Shown: positions 38,114 to 46,413, counted from the first letter of the stretch. The stretch: 64,000 nt of DNA from Cyclobacteriaceae bacterium (GCA_028284125.1 JANQSI010000004.1:1-64000); one strand, 5' to 3'. Program-made: numbers and translations. The notes: generated by a model not told the origin, from the sequence alone.

Positions 38114-38240
38114 GGTACCAATATCTTATAACAGGAAAGATCCTGCTTTGTTGTCTGAAAAATTCCCTAAAGCCGGTGCCAGCTTTTAGCTTGTAATTGT
38201 ATGATTAGCGCACGAGCAACATATTCGCACTAGCTGGGAG
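38114..38240. repeat. Accessory-region dyad repeat, copy B
   Basis: Aligns with copy C over about 120 bp, including an exact 26-mer starting TTGTATGATTAGCGCACGAG (38197-38222). The hairpin of copy C is disrupted here (CACGAGCAACATATTCGCAC). It lies between the GH26-like gene start and the DUF5367 gene stop. Confidence 0.8.
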
Positions 38241-38278
38241 GAGCCTTTTTTATATTTTTCGCAATTTCAAAAGCTGTC

Positions 38279-38659
38279 TCATTTTTTGTCTTTTCTGATT
38301 AGTCCAAAAACCAAAACCGTTGCATAAGCCCACATCAGCCAAGAACCGAAAGTAGCTCCATCCGTTTCTGGAAGATTTGGAAATACCCAAGCAAAAAACT
38401 CAATGCAAAATGTATCGAAAATCATTCCTGGGAGAACCATAATTACTGCAGATTGAATTGACTCCAATTTCCCAAGTTTGTATTTGTTGAAAACCCAAGT
38501 AGCGACAAATCCTAAAAATGGAACTACAGCCAAATAGAGAGCTGTCAATATAACGGGATTGTCAGTCACAAAGAAATATTGACCTGCAACTCGAAATGCT
38601 ATTGTTGCCAAGAGCCAAATCGCAAATCCGATTATTAAACTGAAAATTCTGTAGTTCAT
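38279..38659 (-). CDS. DUF5367 membrane protein
   Basis: 126 aa with four membrane helices (IFSLIIGFAIWLLATIAFRVAGQYFF, ILTALYLAVVPFLGFVATWVFNKY, ESIQSAVIMVLPGMIFDTFCIEFFAWVF, and WLMWAYATVLVFGLI), matching the short DUF5367 family of unknown function. It sits alone between repeat copies B and C, like a one-gene cassette. Confidence 0.8.
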   Translation of the reverse strand: MNYRIFSLIIGFAIWLLATIAFRVAGQYFFVTDNPVILTALYLAVVPFLGFVATWVFNKYKLGKLESIQSAVIMVLPGMIFDTFCIEFFAWVFPNLPETDGATFGSWLMWAYATVLVFGLIRKDKK

Positions 38660-38689
38660 TATCTACTTTTTCGTTTCGTCATACTGCAC

Positions 38690-38806
38690 ACAACACCTTT
38701 GTATCATGAAAGATACTGTCTTATTGTCTTAAGAAATGCCAAAGGCTGGTGTGAGCTTCTGGCTCGTACTTGTATGATTAGCGCACGAGCAACATGCTCG
38801 TGCTAG
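38690..38806. repeat. Accessory-region dyad repeat, copy C, with perfect hairpin
   Basis: Begins ACAACACCTTTGTATCATGAAAGATACT and ends in a perfect hairpin, GCACGAGCA-ACA-TGCTCGTGC (38783-38803). The end of the hairpin overlaps the TAG stop of the following minus-strand gene (38803-38805). It shares its first 50 bp with copy D and most of its length with copy B. Confidence 0.85.
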
Positions 38807-39234
38807 CGGGTGCTTTGATTCCGAAGTTTCTCTATAAAGTTTAAAACCTTATCTGCAATTTCGATTGGACATCCCCAGTAATCAAATATTCCTCCTTTGT
38901 TAGAATTTTGTCCACAAACCACAAAAAGCCCAGAGCCTAATTCTTCCTTTGTTTTACTAGCCAGCCATCCAACAAAACCGCTATTGTCCAGGCCATCTTT
39001 GAAGTGAAAGCTAAATATTTTGAAATTTTCTGTTGATTCATCTTCGGCAGGAATCAAATAACTCCAAACTTCATTGTCTTTGATCATGGCAATAGCTTGT
39101 GGGTCAAAATGAAAATTGTCAACTCGAGTTTCTTTGAAAAAATATGAGTTATCCAAAACTTCATATTTGGCAGTTTTTAGAACTTTGATAAGTCTCTTTT
39201 CGATCTCTTCCTTGGTTTCGTTGCTTATATACAT
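38803..39234 (-). CDS. DUF6196-like cytosolic protein
   Basis: 143 aa from ATG 39234 (MYISNETKEEIEKRLIKVLKTAKYEVLDN); the track's 39264 start overlaps the upstream gene. It is a mixed alpha/beta protein with DPQAIAMIKDNEVWSYLIPAEDESTENFKIFSFHF and FVVCGQNSNKGGIFDYWGCPIEIADKVLNFIEKL. It resembles, as far as I recall, DUF6196; function unknown. Its ATG lies just after the stop of the upstream N-acetylglutamate-synthase-like gene, so the two form a pair between repeat copies C and E. Confidence 0.6.
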   Translation of the reverse strand: MYISNETKEEIEKRLIKVLKTAKYEVLDNSYFFKETRVDNFHFDPQAIAMIKDNEVWSYLIPAEDESTENFKIFSFHFKDGLDNSGFVGWLASKTKEELGSGLFVVCGQNSNKGGIFDYWGCPIEIADKVLNFIEKLRNQSTR

Positions 39235-39235
39235 T

Positions 39236-39553
39236 TTATATTTCCATGAAAATGTTTGTTCCAATTTCTTTTGAATCTTGAGTATCCATTTTGAAGTTTT
39301 CTTCGAGTTTTATTTTTCCTGAATCTTTTTCAATTAATAGAATACATTCAGATTCTCCGTGATCCAACTCTCCTGTTATTCTTTGTTGACAATAAGTAGA
39401 TTTTAGAACTGTGTCGTTCAATTGTCCAACCAGATATCCGAGTCTTATTCGACCACCAGAGTAATTTGCCATTACATTATTTTCATCCTGATTAAAATAG
39501 AAAATGGTTTCTTCGTTAAGTATTCCGTTCTTAGAGGTCTGGATGACGTTCAT
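39236..39553 (-). CDS. Small protein of the 'N-acetylglutamate synthase'-labelled family
   Basis: 105 aa. Its pattern (TIFYFNQDENNVMANYSGGRIRLGYLVGQLNDTVLKSTYCQQRITGELDHGESECILLIEKDSGKIKLEENFKM) matches small beta-sheet proteins often labelled N-acetylglutamate synthase in databases. That label is unlikely to reflect activity: the protein is far too short and has no GNAT motif. It forms a pair with the downstream DUF6196-like gene. Copy E of the repeat lies upstream. Confidence 0.65.
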   Translation of the reverse strand: MNVIQTSKNGILNEETIFYFNQDENNVMANYSGGRIRLGYLVGQLNDTVLKSTYCQQRITGELDHGESECILLIEKDSGKIKLEENFKMDTQDSKEIGTNIFMEI

Positions 39554-39587
39554 TTTTTATTATTCAGCATATTTTAATCCTAATTGC

Positions 39588-39826
39588 CATAACACCTAGA
39601 TATGGCGCTGTGGCCTCCGAGCTTAACTAATTGCGATAAAAGTAGCTTATCTGCCGGTGTTCACAAAGTATCAGACTGGCACTGCGCCATTCCAGATAAA
39701 AAACTCCCACGAACAGAAGGTAGTAGAAAGCACATCAGTTATTGGGGGTAGATAAGCTAGATTTTTTGCAGGCTCTTTGCAGAAGGGCTAAGGTAAGGCC
39801 ATGCGACCATATCGTATGTTAGCATC
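39588..39826. repeat. Accessory-region repeat, copy E, about 235 bp with terminal inverted repeats
   Basis: The left end TAACACCTAGATATGGCGCTGTGGCCT is inverted at the right end (TAACATACGATATGGTCGCATGGCCT when read on the minus strand): 18 of about 26 positions match in three blocks. Inside are further inverted pairs: TATGGCGCTGTG with CACTGCGCCATT, and TAGCTTATCT with AGATAAGCTA (perfect). The element fills almost the whole gap between two minus-strand genes. Confidence 0.75.
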
Positions 39827-39830
39827 AGTG

Positions 39831-41411
39831 CTAAAATAGTGTTTGGTTTATGAGGGCAACTGTAAATAATGACAATAAAAACCAGCCAATAGAACCTTGG
39901 ATCACAGTAACATATCGTGGAAAACCAGAGGTTGGAATTCGTCCAAATCCTAGGGTTACAAATGCATTTAGACTGAGAACAAGGGAGTTGAGGAGGTGAG
40001 CCACTACCAGAGATATACGTTGCTTTCTGGTTAATTTAGTGAAGCTTTTTCTAGTCCATTCCAGTGAGTCCCATTCATTTGGAAATAAGAAATAGATGAG
40101 ACCAAAAAGTAGAATAATGTAAATGGAAATGACAATCGCTTTAATAGGTTGCGTACCATGTTCAGTGTAAAATTTTAACAGCTGATTTAGTTTCCAAGTA
40201 AGAAAAGTAGTAAGGTTTGAATCTTGTTGATAGAGCGCTTTATATCTTCTTCCATAGACGTCTTTCATCTCGACATAGATTGCATTTGCATTTTCAATTT
40301 GTCCTTTCACCTTGTAGGTCTGATAAATGCGGTAATAGTCACCCATTAGCTTATCAAAAAACCATTTTGATAGAAGTTCTTTTTTCGTTTCTGCTTCATA
40401 AAACTCAGGCATGTAGGTTTCGCTTTCATCTGCAAAATTCATCTGCTCATAAAAGTCCTCTAGCTGTTCTTCCGGCAAGAATTCATAAGGCTCACCTTTT
40501 CCCCATGAATGTGACAATTTGTAGCCATCAATTTCTTCCCAGGGAATTGAAGAATTAAACTCAGGTAAAATGAAAGACCTAATGTCAAACTTGTGAAATT
40601 CGTTACCATACATATCCAAAAACTCACTTTTGCCATTTAGTGCAAAATACCCGTCCACTTTGTTGTTGGCGATTAAAATACCATTTGCATCCAAAACCCA
40701 GATGTGGACTATGTCAAACATATTTCCATTTAAGAATCTATTCCCATTGATCTCAAGTCCAAACGTCTCAATTTCTATGTAAACACTTTCTGTTGGTGAA
40801 GAGGTATGGAAAAGGTTCTCATGGGTTACTTCAATGATGGGCTTTGGGGTTGTAAACAAGTTGTTTTTGACATCTAACGAATTAGTCTTAGCAGCAATAT
40901 TTACCTCTTTATGAAACGTTGATCCCGAAATGCTGATCCATTCTTCCATCTTATCTTTTGATATCCTAAGGCTTTGAGCGGATACATCTTCTATCTGAGT
41001 GACTAACCCAGTGTTATTTGAGAATTTAAAATTTTCTACTTGAACGTTTCTAATTAGAACACCTTCTAGAAAATGGCAATTCTCAAATTGTAAGGAGGAG
41101 GGAAATTTCATTCCTTCGATAATCAAGGTTTCAGGAAAAGTGCAGTTGATAAACTTGAGGTTGAATGGGATTATAAATCGCGATGAATCATCCTTATTAT
41201 AAGTAAGGAATTTATGAACTGGTATGTGATCAAGTTCACCAATGCTTGGATCAATATAATGGCCTCTTATTCCATTTATCGTTTGATCCCGTATAACCTT
41301 TTGTGTTGTTGCTGAAGGTGTAAATGCATCAAGGATAGATCGCTGGGCTAAAATTGAAGAAGCACAATGAAAGATGATAATGTAAATAGTGATACGTTGC
41401 AGGCTTTTCAT
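39831..41411 (-). CDS. Ion-channel-like membrane protein with large beta-helix-like exported domain
   Basis: 526 aa from ATG 41411 with signal peptide SLQRITIYIIIFHCASSILAQ. Residues about 80-310 are irregular short strands with pentapeptide/right-handed beta-helix character (NCTFPETLIIEGMKFPSSLQFENCHFLEGVLIRNVQVENFKFSNN). The C-terminus has a helix (about 420-442), a pore-like segment SLNAFVTLGFGRIPTSG (about 478-495) and a last helix (VIQGSIGWFLLSLFTVALIN). This is the Ion_trans_2 plan (helix-P-loop-helix), but the K+ filter TVGYGD is replaced by TLGFGRIP. It lies between repeat copies E and D, as a one-gene unit. Confidence 0.65.
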   Translation of the reverse strand: MKSLQRITIYIIIFHCASSILAQRSILDAFTPSATTQKVIRDQTINGIRGHYIDPSIGELDHIPVHKFLTYNKDDSSRFIIPFNLKFINCTFPETLIIEGMKFPSSLQFENCHFLEGVLIRNVQVENFKFSNNTGLVTQIEDVSAQSLRISKDKMEEWISISGSTFHKEVNIAAKTNSLDVKNNLFTTPKPIIEVTHENLFHTSSPTESVYIEIETFGLEINGNRFLNGNMFDIVHIWVLDANGILIANNKVDGYFALNGKSEFLDMYGNEFHKFDIRSFILPEFNSSIPWEEIDGYKLSHSWGKGEPYEFLPEEQLEDFYEQMNFADESETYMPEFYEAETKKELLSKWFFDKLMGDYYRIYQTYKVKGQIENANAIYVEMKDVYGRRYKALYQQDSNLTTFLTWKLNQLLKFYTEHGTQPIKAIVISIYIILLFGLIYFLFPNEWDSLEWTRKSFTKLTRKQRISLVVAHLLNSLVLSLNAFVTLGFGRIPTSGFPRYVTVIQGSIGWFLLSLFTVALINQTLF

Positions 41412-41430
41412 CTTATCAATATTGTTTGAT

Positions 41431-41490
41431 GCTAACACCTTTATATCGGGAAAGATACTACGTTATTAGCGAAAAAAATTCCTAACAAAC
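41431..41490. repeat. Accessory-region dyad repeat, copy D (partial)
   Basis: GCTAACACCTTTATATCGGGAAAGATACTACGTTATT matches copy C over about 45-50 bp (AACACCTTTGTATCATGAAAGATACTGTCTTATT). The rest of the gap up to the AraC gene stop at 41604 does not align with other copies. Confidence 0.7.
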
Positions 41491-41603
41491 TCCCCTGGGA
41501 ATGATAAACGCACCTTTGGAGTGGCGGTTATTTCCGGAAGCAATTACCGATAACCTGCCTTATAAACAGATATATAGTCATCCGTTTCAATAGATAAAAT
41601 TGC

Positions 41604-42581
41604 TTATATCCCCTGCAAAGATCTTTGATATTCCCTTGGGCTGGAAGAAGTCTCTTTTTTGAAGGCGGCATAGAAAGCAGAAGGAGTATTAAAGCCCACT
41701 TCGTAAGCAATTCCTTCCACTTTGGTGTAAGTGTTTTGCTCAATTTCCAGCCGACGTTTTACTTCTTCAATTCGAAGCGAATTCACCACTTCTGGGAAGT
41801 TTCGATTGTAGTGTTTTTTCACTGCCTTGGAAACGCGATAGACAGGCTCATCCAGGTGTTGTGCAAACTGAGTGAGGTTCAAAGCAGTACGCTGATACAT
41901 TTGTTCCTCTTCCAGGCATTTGACCACCCGATCAATGAGATCGGGCTGAATATCGTAAGACAATTTTTTCTGAAAGACTGCAGGATTTTTAAGCATCCGG
42001 AAAATCAATACATAAGTAGCAAGTGCCGCCACTGCTGCACCATACGCATAGTTTAGGATCGTGTCAGAAATCAACTGATAGGCAAGTGCTCCCCATATGA
42101 TTGTAAGACTAGCTAATAGCCATTGATTCCAATTCTTGTGTGGTCCATTTCCTGAAAAAGAAAAATACCAACAGGTGATCAAATAGATCAAGAAGACCGC
42201 AGTTCCAATCATGTATGCGAGATAGGGAGCAACTAAACCAAAGATGATTCCGATGAATCCAACCAGGGGAATAATTCCATGAAAAATATCTGATTTTTTA
42301 AATCCCTCTCTAGATTCATTTGATAGCCCTTCATAAATCCAGAGAAGTGGTCCAATGCTTGACAACCCTAAGAAACCAATAGAGGTTCCAAACAAAGACA
42401 TATCCGGGAATAGATAATAGAAGATCGATTTTCCAACCCTAAGAGCGATGGCTAAGAAAAGAAAACCAAGTGTCCGTTGGATCAACTTTGAGTTGTTGAC
42501 GAAAAAGAAATAGCCAGCCACAAAAACACACGCTGCAACAGCGATTCCGGAAAAAAGCGCGAGTAGGATAAAAGTTTCCAT
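41604..42581 (-). CDS. Membrane-anchored AraC-family regulator
   Basis: 325 aa. Seven membrane helices at the N-terminus (from FILLALFSGIAVAACVFVAGYFFF to about residue 205) are fused to an AraC-type double helix-turn-helix (about 225-325: YRVSKAVKKHYNRNFPEVVNSLRIEEVKRRLEIEQNTYTKVEGIAYEVGFNTPSAFYAAFKKETSSSPREYQRSL). The second HTH has the typical GFNTPSAFYAAFKKETSSSP pattern. The membrane part presumably senses an unknown signal. It is divergent from the DUF2911 gene with 76 bp between, so it may control that gene. Confidence 0.92.
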   Translation of the reverse strand: METFILLALFSGIAVAACVFVAGYFFFVNNSKLIQRTLGFLFLAIALRVGKSIFYYLFPDMSLFGTSIGFLGLSSIGPLLWIYEGLSNESREGFKKSDIFHGIIPLVGFIGIIFGLVAPYLAYMIGTAVFLIYLITCWYFSFSGNGPHKNWNQWLLASLTIIWGALAYQLISDTILNYAYGAAVAALATYVLIFRMLKNPAVFQKKLSYDIQPDLIDRVVKCLEEEQMYQRTALNLTQFAQHLDEPVYRVSKAVKKHYNRNFPEVVNSLRIEEVKRRLEIEQNTYTKVEGIAYEVGFNTPSAFYAAFKKETSSSPREYQRSLQGI

Positions 42582-42657
42582 TTTTTCGTCTCCTGATTTC
42601 AGTAATCAGGAATTTATGAAATAGCTACTTAAAGATTATTGTCTTAAAAAACGAAAT

Positions 42658-43734
42658 ATGAGAAAATTGTTTTCATTAATTGCGATAGGAGTGGTGCCGC
42701 TTGCTTGTACGGCGCAATTTCATACGGTCAAGATTCCCACTCCAAGTGTCAAAGTGGTGGAAACCCAGCGTTTGGGTATTACGGATATCACTGTCGATTA
42801 TCATAGTCCAGCCGTAAGGGGCCGTGATGTTTGGAAAGACGTAGTTGGCTCCTACAGCGATCCAAATCTGGCATGGAGAGCTGGAGCGAATATCAATACT
42901 CGGATTAGTTTCACTACTGATGTGATGATAGAAGGCCAACCGTTGAAAGCAGGAAGTTATGGGTTTCACATCGATACCAGTGAAGACGGACCCTGGACGT
43001 TGATGTTTGCCCATCACGATAATCAATGGGGCAGTTATTACCTGGACAGAGAAAATCACGTGGCGCTTAAAGTGGATGTGACACCTGTTTCAACCACTTT
43101 TTCAGAGCAATTGGATTATCGCTTTATTGATCGAACAGATAGCACGGTAGTTGTCGCGTTGGAATGGGCTGAAAAACGAATTCCTTTTACCGTTTCCGTT
43201 GATTTGGTAGAGACTGTGCTTAGCAACTTCAGATATGAGCTTTTGGGTATAAACACCTATCGATGGGAAGCCTGGAATGATGCAGCAAGATGGTGTTACG
43301 ACAGAAACATTAACCTTGAAGAGGCGCTGGAATGGGCCAATCGGTCAATTAATGGTGGATATACTGGATTTGCCGCAAACAAGAATTTTGACAATCTCTC
43401 TACAAAAGCCAGGATATTGTTGGCTTTAAACAGGGAAGATGAACTACAAGGTACTGTTCAAGAAATGTATGGATTCATGAATAATATAAGCTCGGTTTAC
43501 TTCTTCGGGCAGTTTCTAATTCAGAATGATCGAGCAGCTTTTGCTGAAGCTCTTTACACCGAAGGCACTGAAGAATTCGGAAAAGATAACTGGGTCATGA
43601 ACCTAGGTTTGGGACAAGCCCAATTTGCTAACGGCCAGCAAAAAGAAGGCCTGAAAACTGCGGAAAAAGCATTATCAATGGCGCCAGAAAGAAATAGAGG
43701 CTTTGTAGAATCAGCTATTGCACGTATGAAGTAG
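42658..43734 (+). CDS. Secreted DUF2911 protein with TPR-like C-terminus
   Basis: 358 aa with signal peptide MRKLFSLIAIGVVPLACTAQ. DUF2911 domain (about 25-180: VKIPTPSVKVVETQRLGITDITVDYHSPAVRGRDVWK, LAWRAGANINTRISFTTDVMIEGQPLKAGSYGFHIDTSEDGPWTLMFAHHDNQWGSYYLDRENHVALKVDV), then helical TPR-like repeats (about 190-358). A family of secreted Bacteroidota proteins with unknown role. A strong terminator follows. Confidence 0.9.
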   Translation: MRKLFSLIAIGVVPLACTAQFHTVKIPTPSVKVVETQRLGITDITVDYHSPAVRGRDVWKDVVGSYSDPNLAWRAGANINTRISFTTDVMIEGQPLKAGSYGFHIDTSEDGPWTLMFAHHDNQWGSYYLDRENHVALKVDVTPVSTTFSEQLDYRFIDRTDSTVVVALEWAEKRIPFTVSVDLVETVLSNFRYELLGINTYRWEAWNDAARWCYDRNINLEEALEWANRSINGGYTGFAANKNFDNLSTKARILLALNREDELQGTVQEMYGFMNNISSVYFFGQFLIQNDRAAFAEALYTEGTEEFGKDNWVMNLGLGQAQFANGQQKEGLKTAEKALSMAPERNRGFVESAIARMK

Positions 43735-43764
43735 TGTGAAGTTTGATTTAAATTTCGTTAGGTG

Positions 43765-43794
43765 GAAAGGGGCTCGTTGCCCCTTTCTTTTTTG
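43765..43794 (+). terminator. Rho-independent terminator after the DUF2911 gene
   Basis: Perfect 9-bp stem GAAAGGGGC / GCCCCTTTC with loop TCGTT, followed by TTTTTT. The remaining roughly 225 bp up to the PorE-like gene show no further gene or repeat that I can support. Confidence 0.92.
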
Positions 43795-44018
43795 CTAAAA
43801 AATATCTTTGAACTTACCTGATCAACAATTCGTTTATACCGAGTTGTGGAGTAAGCTATCATCGGCTTGGACCGTGTTACAGACTGAAATATCTGGCATA
43901 AGATGCCCGATTCGTGTATTTGTGAGTTATTAAATAATTCAAAGAATACATGTGAACTTTTTAGGAAATTATAGATATTTAGCTGCTCACTCAAGAAATT
44001 TCAACCAGCAATTACCAC

Positions 44019-46007
44019 ATGAGTGTTAGAAGAACCGTCTATGCAGCCGCAATTGTGGGGCTATGTTTTGCTGGGTCTCATTTAATGGCCCAAGGAGTAA
44101 AATATAGCTATAAAGTTGCTGAAGGCTATTTTTTTCGAGAAGATCCTCACCAAGCGTTACCTATCTACCGACGGATTGCTTCTTCAAAACCCAATTACAA
44201 AGACGTCAAATACAAAATTGAGCTCTGCATTTTACTCGCAGGCGATACTAAAAGACCATTAGATGCAATTATTGCATTCAGAGACTCAGATGGAAAAAGT
44301 GATAAATTTTATTACTACTGGCTTGGCAAGATTTTGGACTACCGATATCGATTCGAAGAAGCGATTTTGGCCTGGCAACAATTCTTGGAAATTGATGTGT
44401 ATAAAAGCCCTGAAATAATTAAGGAAACTGAATTTTTCATTCAAAACACCAGGAATAAAATCGAGATAGCCAGAGGCGAAAGTAGATTCCAGGTTGTGAA
44501 ATTGAGTGATGTCATCAACTCAGATAAACCTGAATTAACCCCAACCTACATCCCAAAGACCAATCAGCTTTTGTTTGCCTCAGCTAAGGAGAGTAGTGAT
44601 GAAACAATCCTGAGCATATATGGAATCGAGCGGTTGGAAAATCGCTGGGGCACATTGACGCAACATTCTCCATTGGGTGAGTTTTATGATAACACCGTCA
44701 ATCTTATGTTGGTTGATGAAGACGGAAAACTCTTCATGTATTACAACCATCGCGGTGGGGATTTATACTACAGCGAAACAACCGATGAAAGTTGGACAGT
44801 GCCGGTTGAGTTTGATAGCAGGATCACGACTACCCATTTAGGCTCGCATTTTTACATCAATGAGCATGAAGATCGCATTGTGTTTTCTACAGATAAGCAC
44901 TTCAAGAAAAACGGGTTAGATATATACGAGTCCTATAAAAGCGTGGAAACTGGAAAATGGAGTAAACCTGCTCCGTTTACTTCCATCATAAATACTGAAC
45001 TGGATGAAGACAGTCCATTTCTCACTAAGGATGAGAAAACGTTGTATTTCAGTTCCACCGGGCATAATACGATTGGCGGATACGATGTTTTTAGGTCTGA
45101 ATTCAATGAGACAACCAACACATGGTCCGAGCCAGTAAATATTGGATATCCTATCAACACAGCTGATGATGAAATTCAATTCAAGATCTCTGATGAAGGC
45201 AACGAAGGCTTCTTTAGTTCCAATCGATTGAAACCTGTTCATGACTATGACATTTACATGTTCTATGAGCCGGATTGGACAAAAGTGGAGGGAAAAGTTT
45301 ATGATATGGCCTCCAATGAAGCTTTAAAGAATGGAGAAATAGCATTTTCAAGTACCTGGCTAGGAGAGGAAAAATTTGTGGCTGAAACTGATTCTGCTGG
45401 AAACTATAAAATACGAGTTGACGCTGGAAGAAATTATGTGATAGGGATTTCAGAAGGCGAGGAAGTGATTCATCAAGATGAATTTGAAGTGATCGCAACC
45501 GAAACCCCAACGGTCCATATCAAGAATTTCTATCTCAATATGGCTCGTAGCGAGGGAGCTACTTCACTGGCACAAGAAATAAGTTCTGACGATCCTAATA
45601 GATACTCTAGCTATGAAAAACCATCTACCGAATTATCTAACCTCAGCAGCAAGTACAGGACTGCTTCCAAAGCAATTCTCAACAACATTTATTTCGATTT
45701 TGGGACGAGTCAGTTGAGGCCAGAATCAAACGAAGTGTTACGAGAACTATTTAATGTGCTTTCCACTAATCCTCAATTGAGAGTTGAAATTGCAGGACAC
45801 ACGGATAGTGTTGGTCCGAAAGACGTCAACCAGTGGCTTTCTGAGAATCGTGCAAAATCTGTCAAGAAAGTGATGGTTAATCTTGGCATCCCAGACAATC
45901 GGATGGTAGCTACAGGCTATGGTGAATCCAAACCTTTCGCCACGAATGACAATGAGGAGGAGGGAAGGGAACTCAACCGAAGAATTGAGGTTCTTGTCAT
46001 TCAATAG
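44019..46007 (+). CDS. PorE-like OmpA-family protein (TPR, PD40, CRD, OmpA)
   Basis: 662 aa with signal peptide (VRRTVYAAAIVGLCFAGSHLMAQ). Domain order: TPR-like helices (about 25-150), a PD40 beta-propeller (about 155-415, e.g. DEDSPFLTKDEKTLYFSSTGHNTIGGYDVFRSE), a carboxypeptidase-regulatory-like beta-sandwich (about 420-500: VEGKVYDMASNEALKNGEIAFSS), and an OmpA peptidoglycan-binding domain (about 545-662: YFDFGTSQLRPESNEVL, VEIAGHTDSVGPKDVNQWLSENRAKSVKK). This order is that of PorE, a peptidoglycan-anchored T9SS component. Paralogues with the same order exist, so it is PorE-like, not proven PorE. Confidence 0.88.
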   Translation: MSVRRTVYAAAIVGLCFAGSHLMAQGVKYSYKVAEGYFFREDPHQALPIYRRIASSKPNYKDVKYKIELCILLAGDTKRPLDAIIAFRDSDGKSDKFYYYWLGKILDYRYRFEEAILAWQQFLEIDVYKSPEIIKETEFFIQNTRNKIEIARGESRFQVVKLSDVINSDKPELTPTYIPKTNQLLFASAKESSDETILSIYGIERLENRWGTLTQHSPLGEFYDNTVNLMLVDEDGKLFMYYNHRGGDLYYSETTDESWTVPVEFDSRITTTHLGSHFYINEHEDRIVFSTDKHFKKNGLDIYESYKSVETGKWSKPAPFTSIINTELDEDSPFLTKDEKTLYFSSTGHNTIGGYDVFRSEFNETTNTWSEPVNIGYPINTADDEIQFKISDEGNEGFFSSNRLKPVHDYDIYMFYEPDWTKVEGKVYDMASNEALKNGEIAFSSTWLGEEKFVAETDSAGNYKIRVDAGRNYVIGISEGEEVIHQDEFEVIATETPTVHIKNFYLNMARSEGATSLAQEISSDDPNRYSSYEKPSTELSNLSSKYRTASKAILNNIYFDFGTSQLRPESNEVLRELFNVLSTNPQLRVEIAGHTDSVGPKDVNQWLSENRAKSVKKVMVNLGIPDNRMVATGYGESKPFATNDNEEEGRELNRRIEVLVIQ

Positions 46008-46413
46008 CGTTCCTATCAATTTCACTTGCCGGATTTTTAACTACGTTTCAAATAATTTCCTATAGCACTTCGAAATTTCCATTAAGGAAGAATGTCGTCT
46101 CGATTTTAGTTACGCCTTCATTTGTGCAATCACAATTTAACATGAGCGCATGGATGAAAAGGACATACACTACCTGATCAACTTGGGGAAAACCTTTAAC
46201 CAGATTCCTTTTAGGAATTTAGCCTGGTTGAATCTTCCAACTCCACGATCCAATTATCAAGAAAAAAGTAATGAGTGCAATTCAACCATTATTTAATAGC
46301 AGTTCAGTAGCAATCACTGATTTGCAGGCAATCATCGTCTCTTTCCTCTGTCCCTACTCCTAAGACTCAATTATTGATTGAGTGAATCAATCGCAAAACA
46401 AAAAGGACTGAAT
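46008..46413. other. 406-bp gap with no supported gene
   Basis: A 48-codon ORF (46150-46296, MDEKDIHYLINLGKTFNQIPFRNLAWLNLP) is open and reads like protein, but it is short, has no recognised relatives and no clear start signal. No tRNA, terminator or repeat family member was found. An AAGGA stretch about 10 bp before the ATG at 46414 could help decide the next gene's start. Confidence 0.4.

Noticed and set aside
39236-39553. True N-acetylglutamate synthase
   Set aside because: At 105 aa with no GNAT or amino-acid-kinase motif; the database label for this family is unlikely to be an activity.
31987-41604. CRISPR array
   Set aside because: Repeats are 90-235 bp apart by whole genes, are not identical, and no cas gene is present.
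31987-41604. Classical mobile integron
   Set aside because: No integrase gene in the window and the repeats lack the full attC core consensus, so only 'cassette-like' is claimed.
43758-43994. 78-aa minus-strand ORF
   Set aside because: It includes the terminator hairpin, has no signal or known motif, and lies in a promoter/terminator gap.
46008-46413. tRNA or small RNA gene
   Set aside because: No cloverleaf, T-loop GTTCRA or CCA-like end was found by eye.
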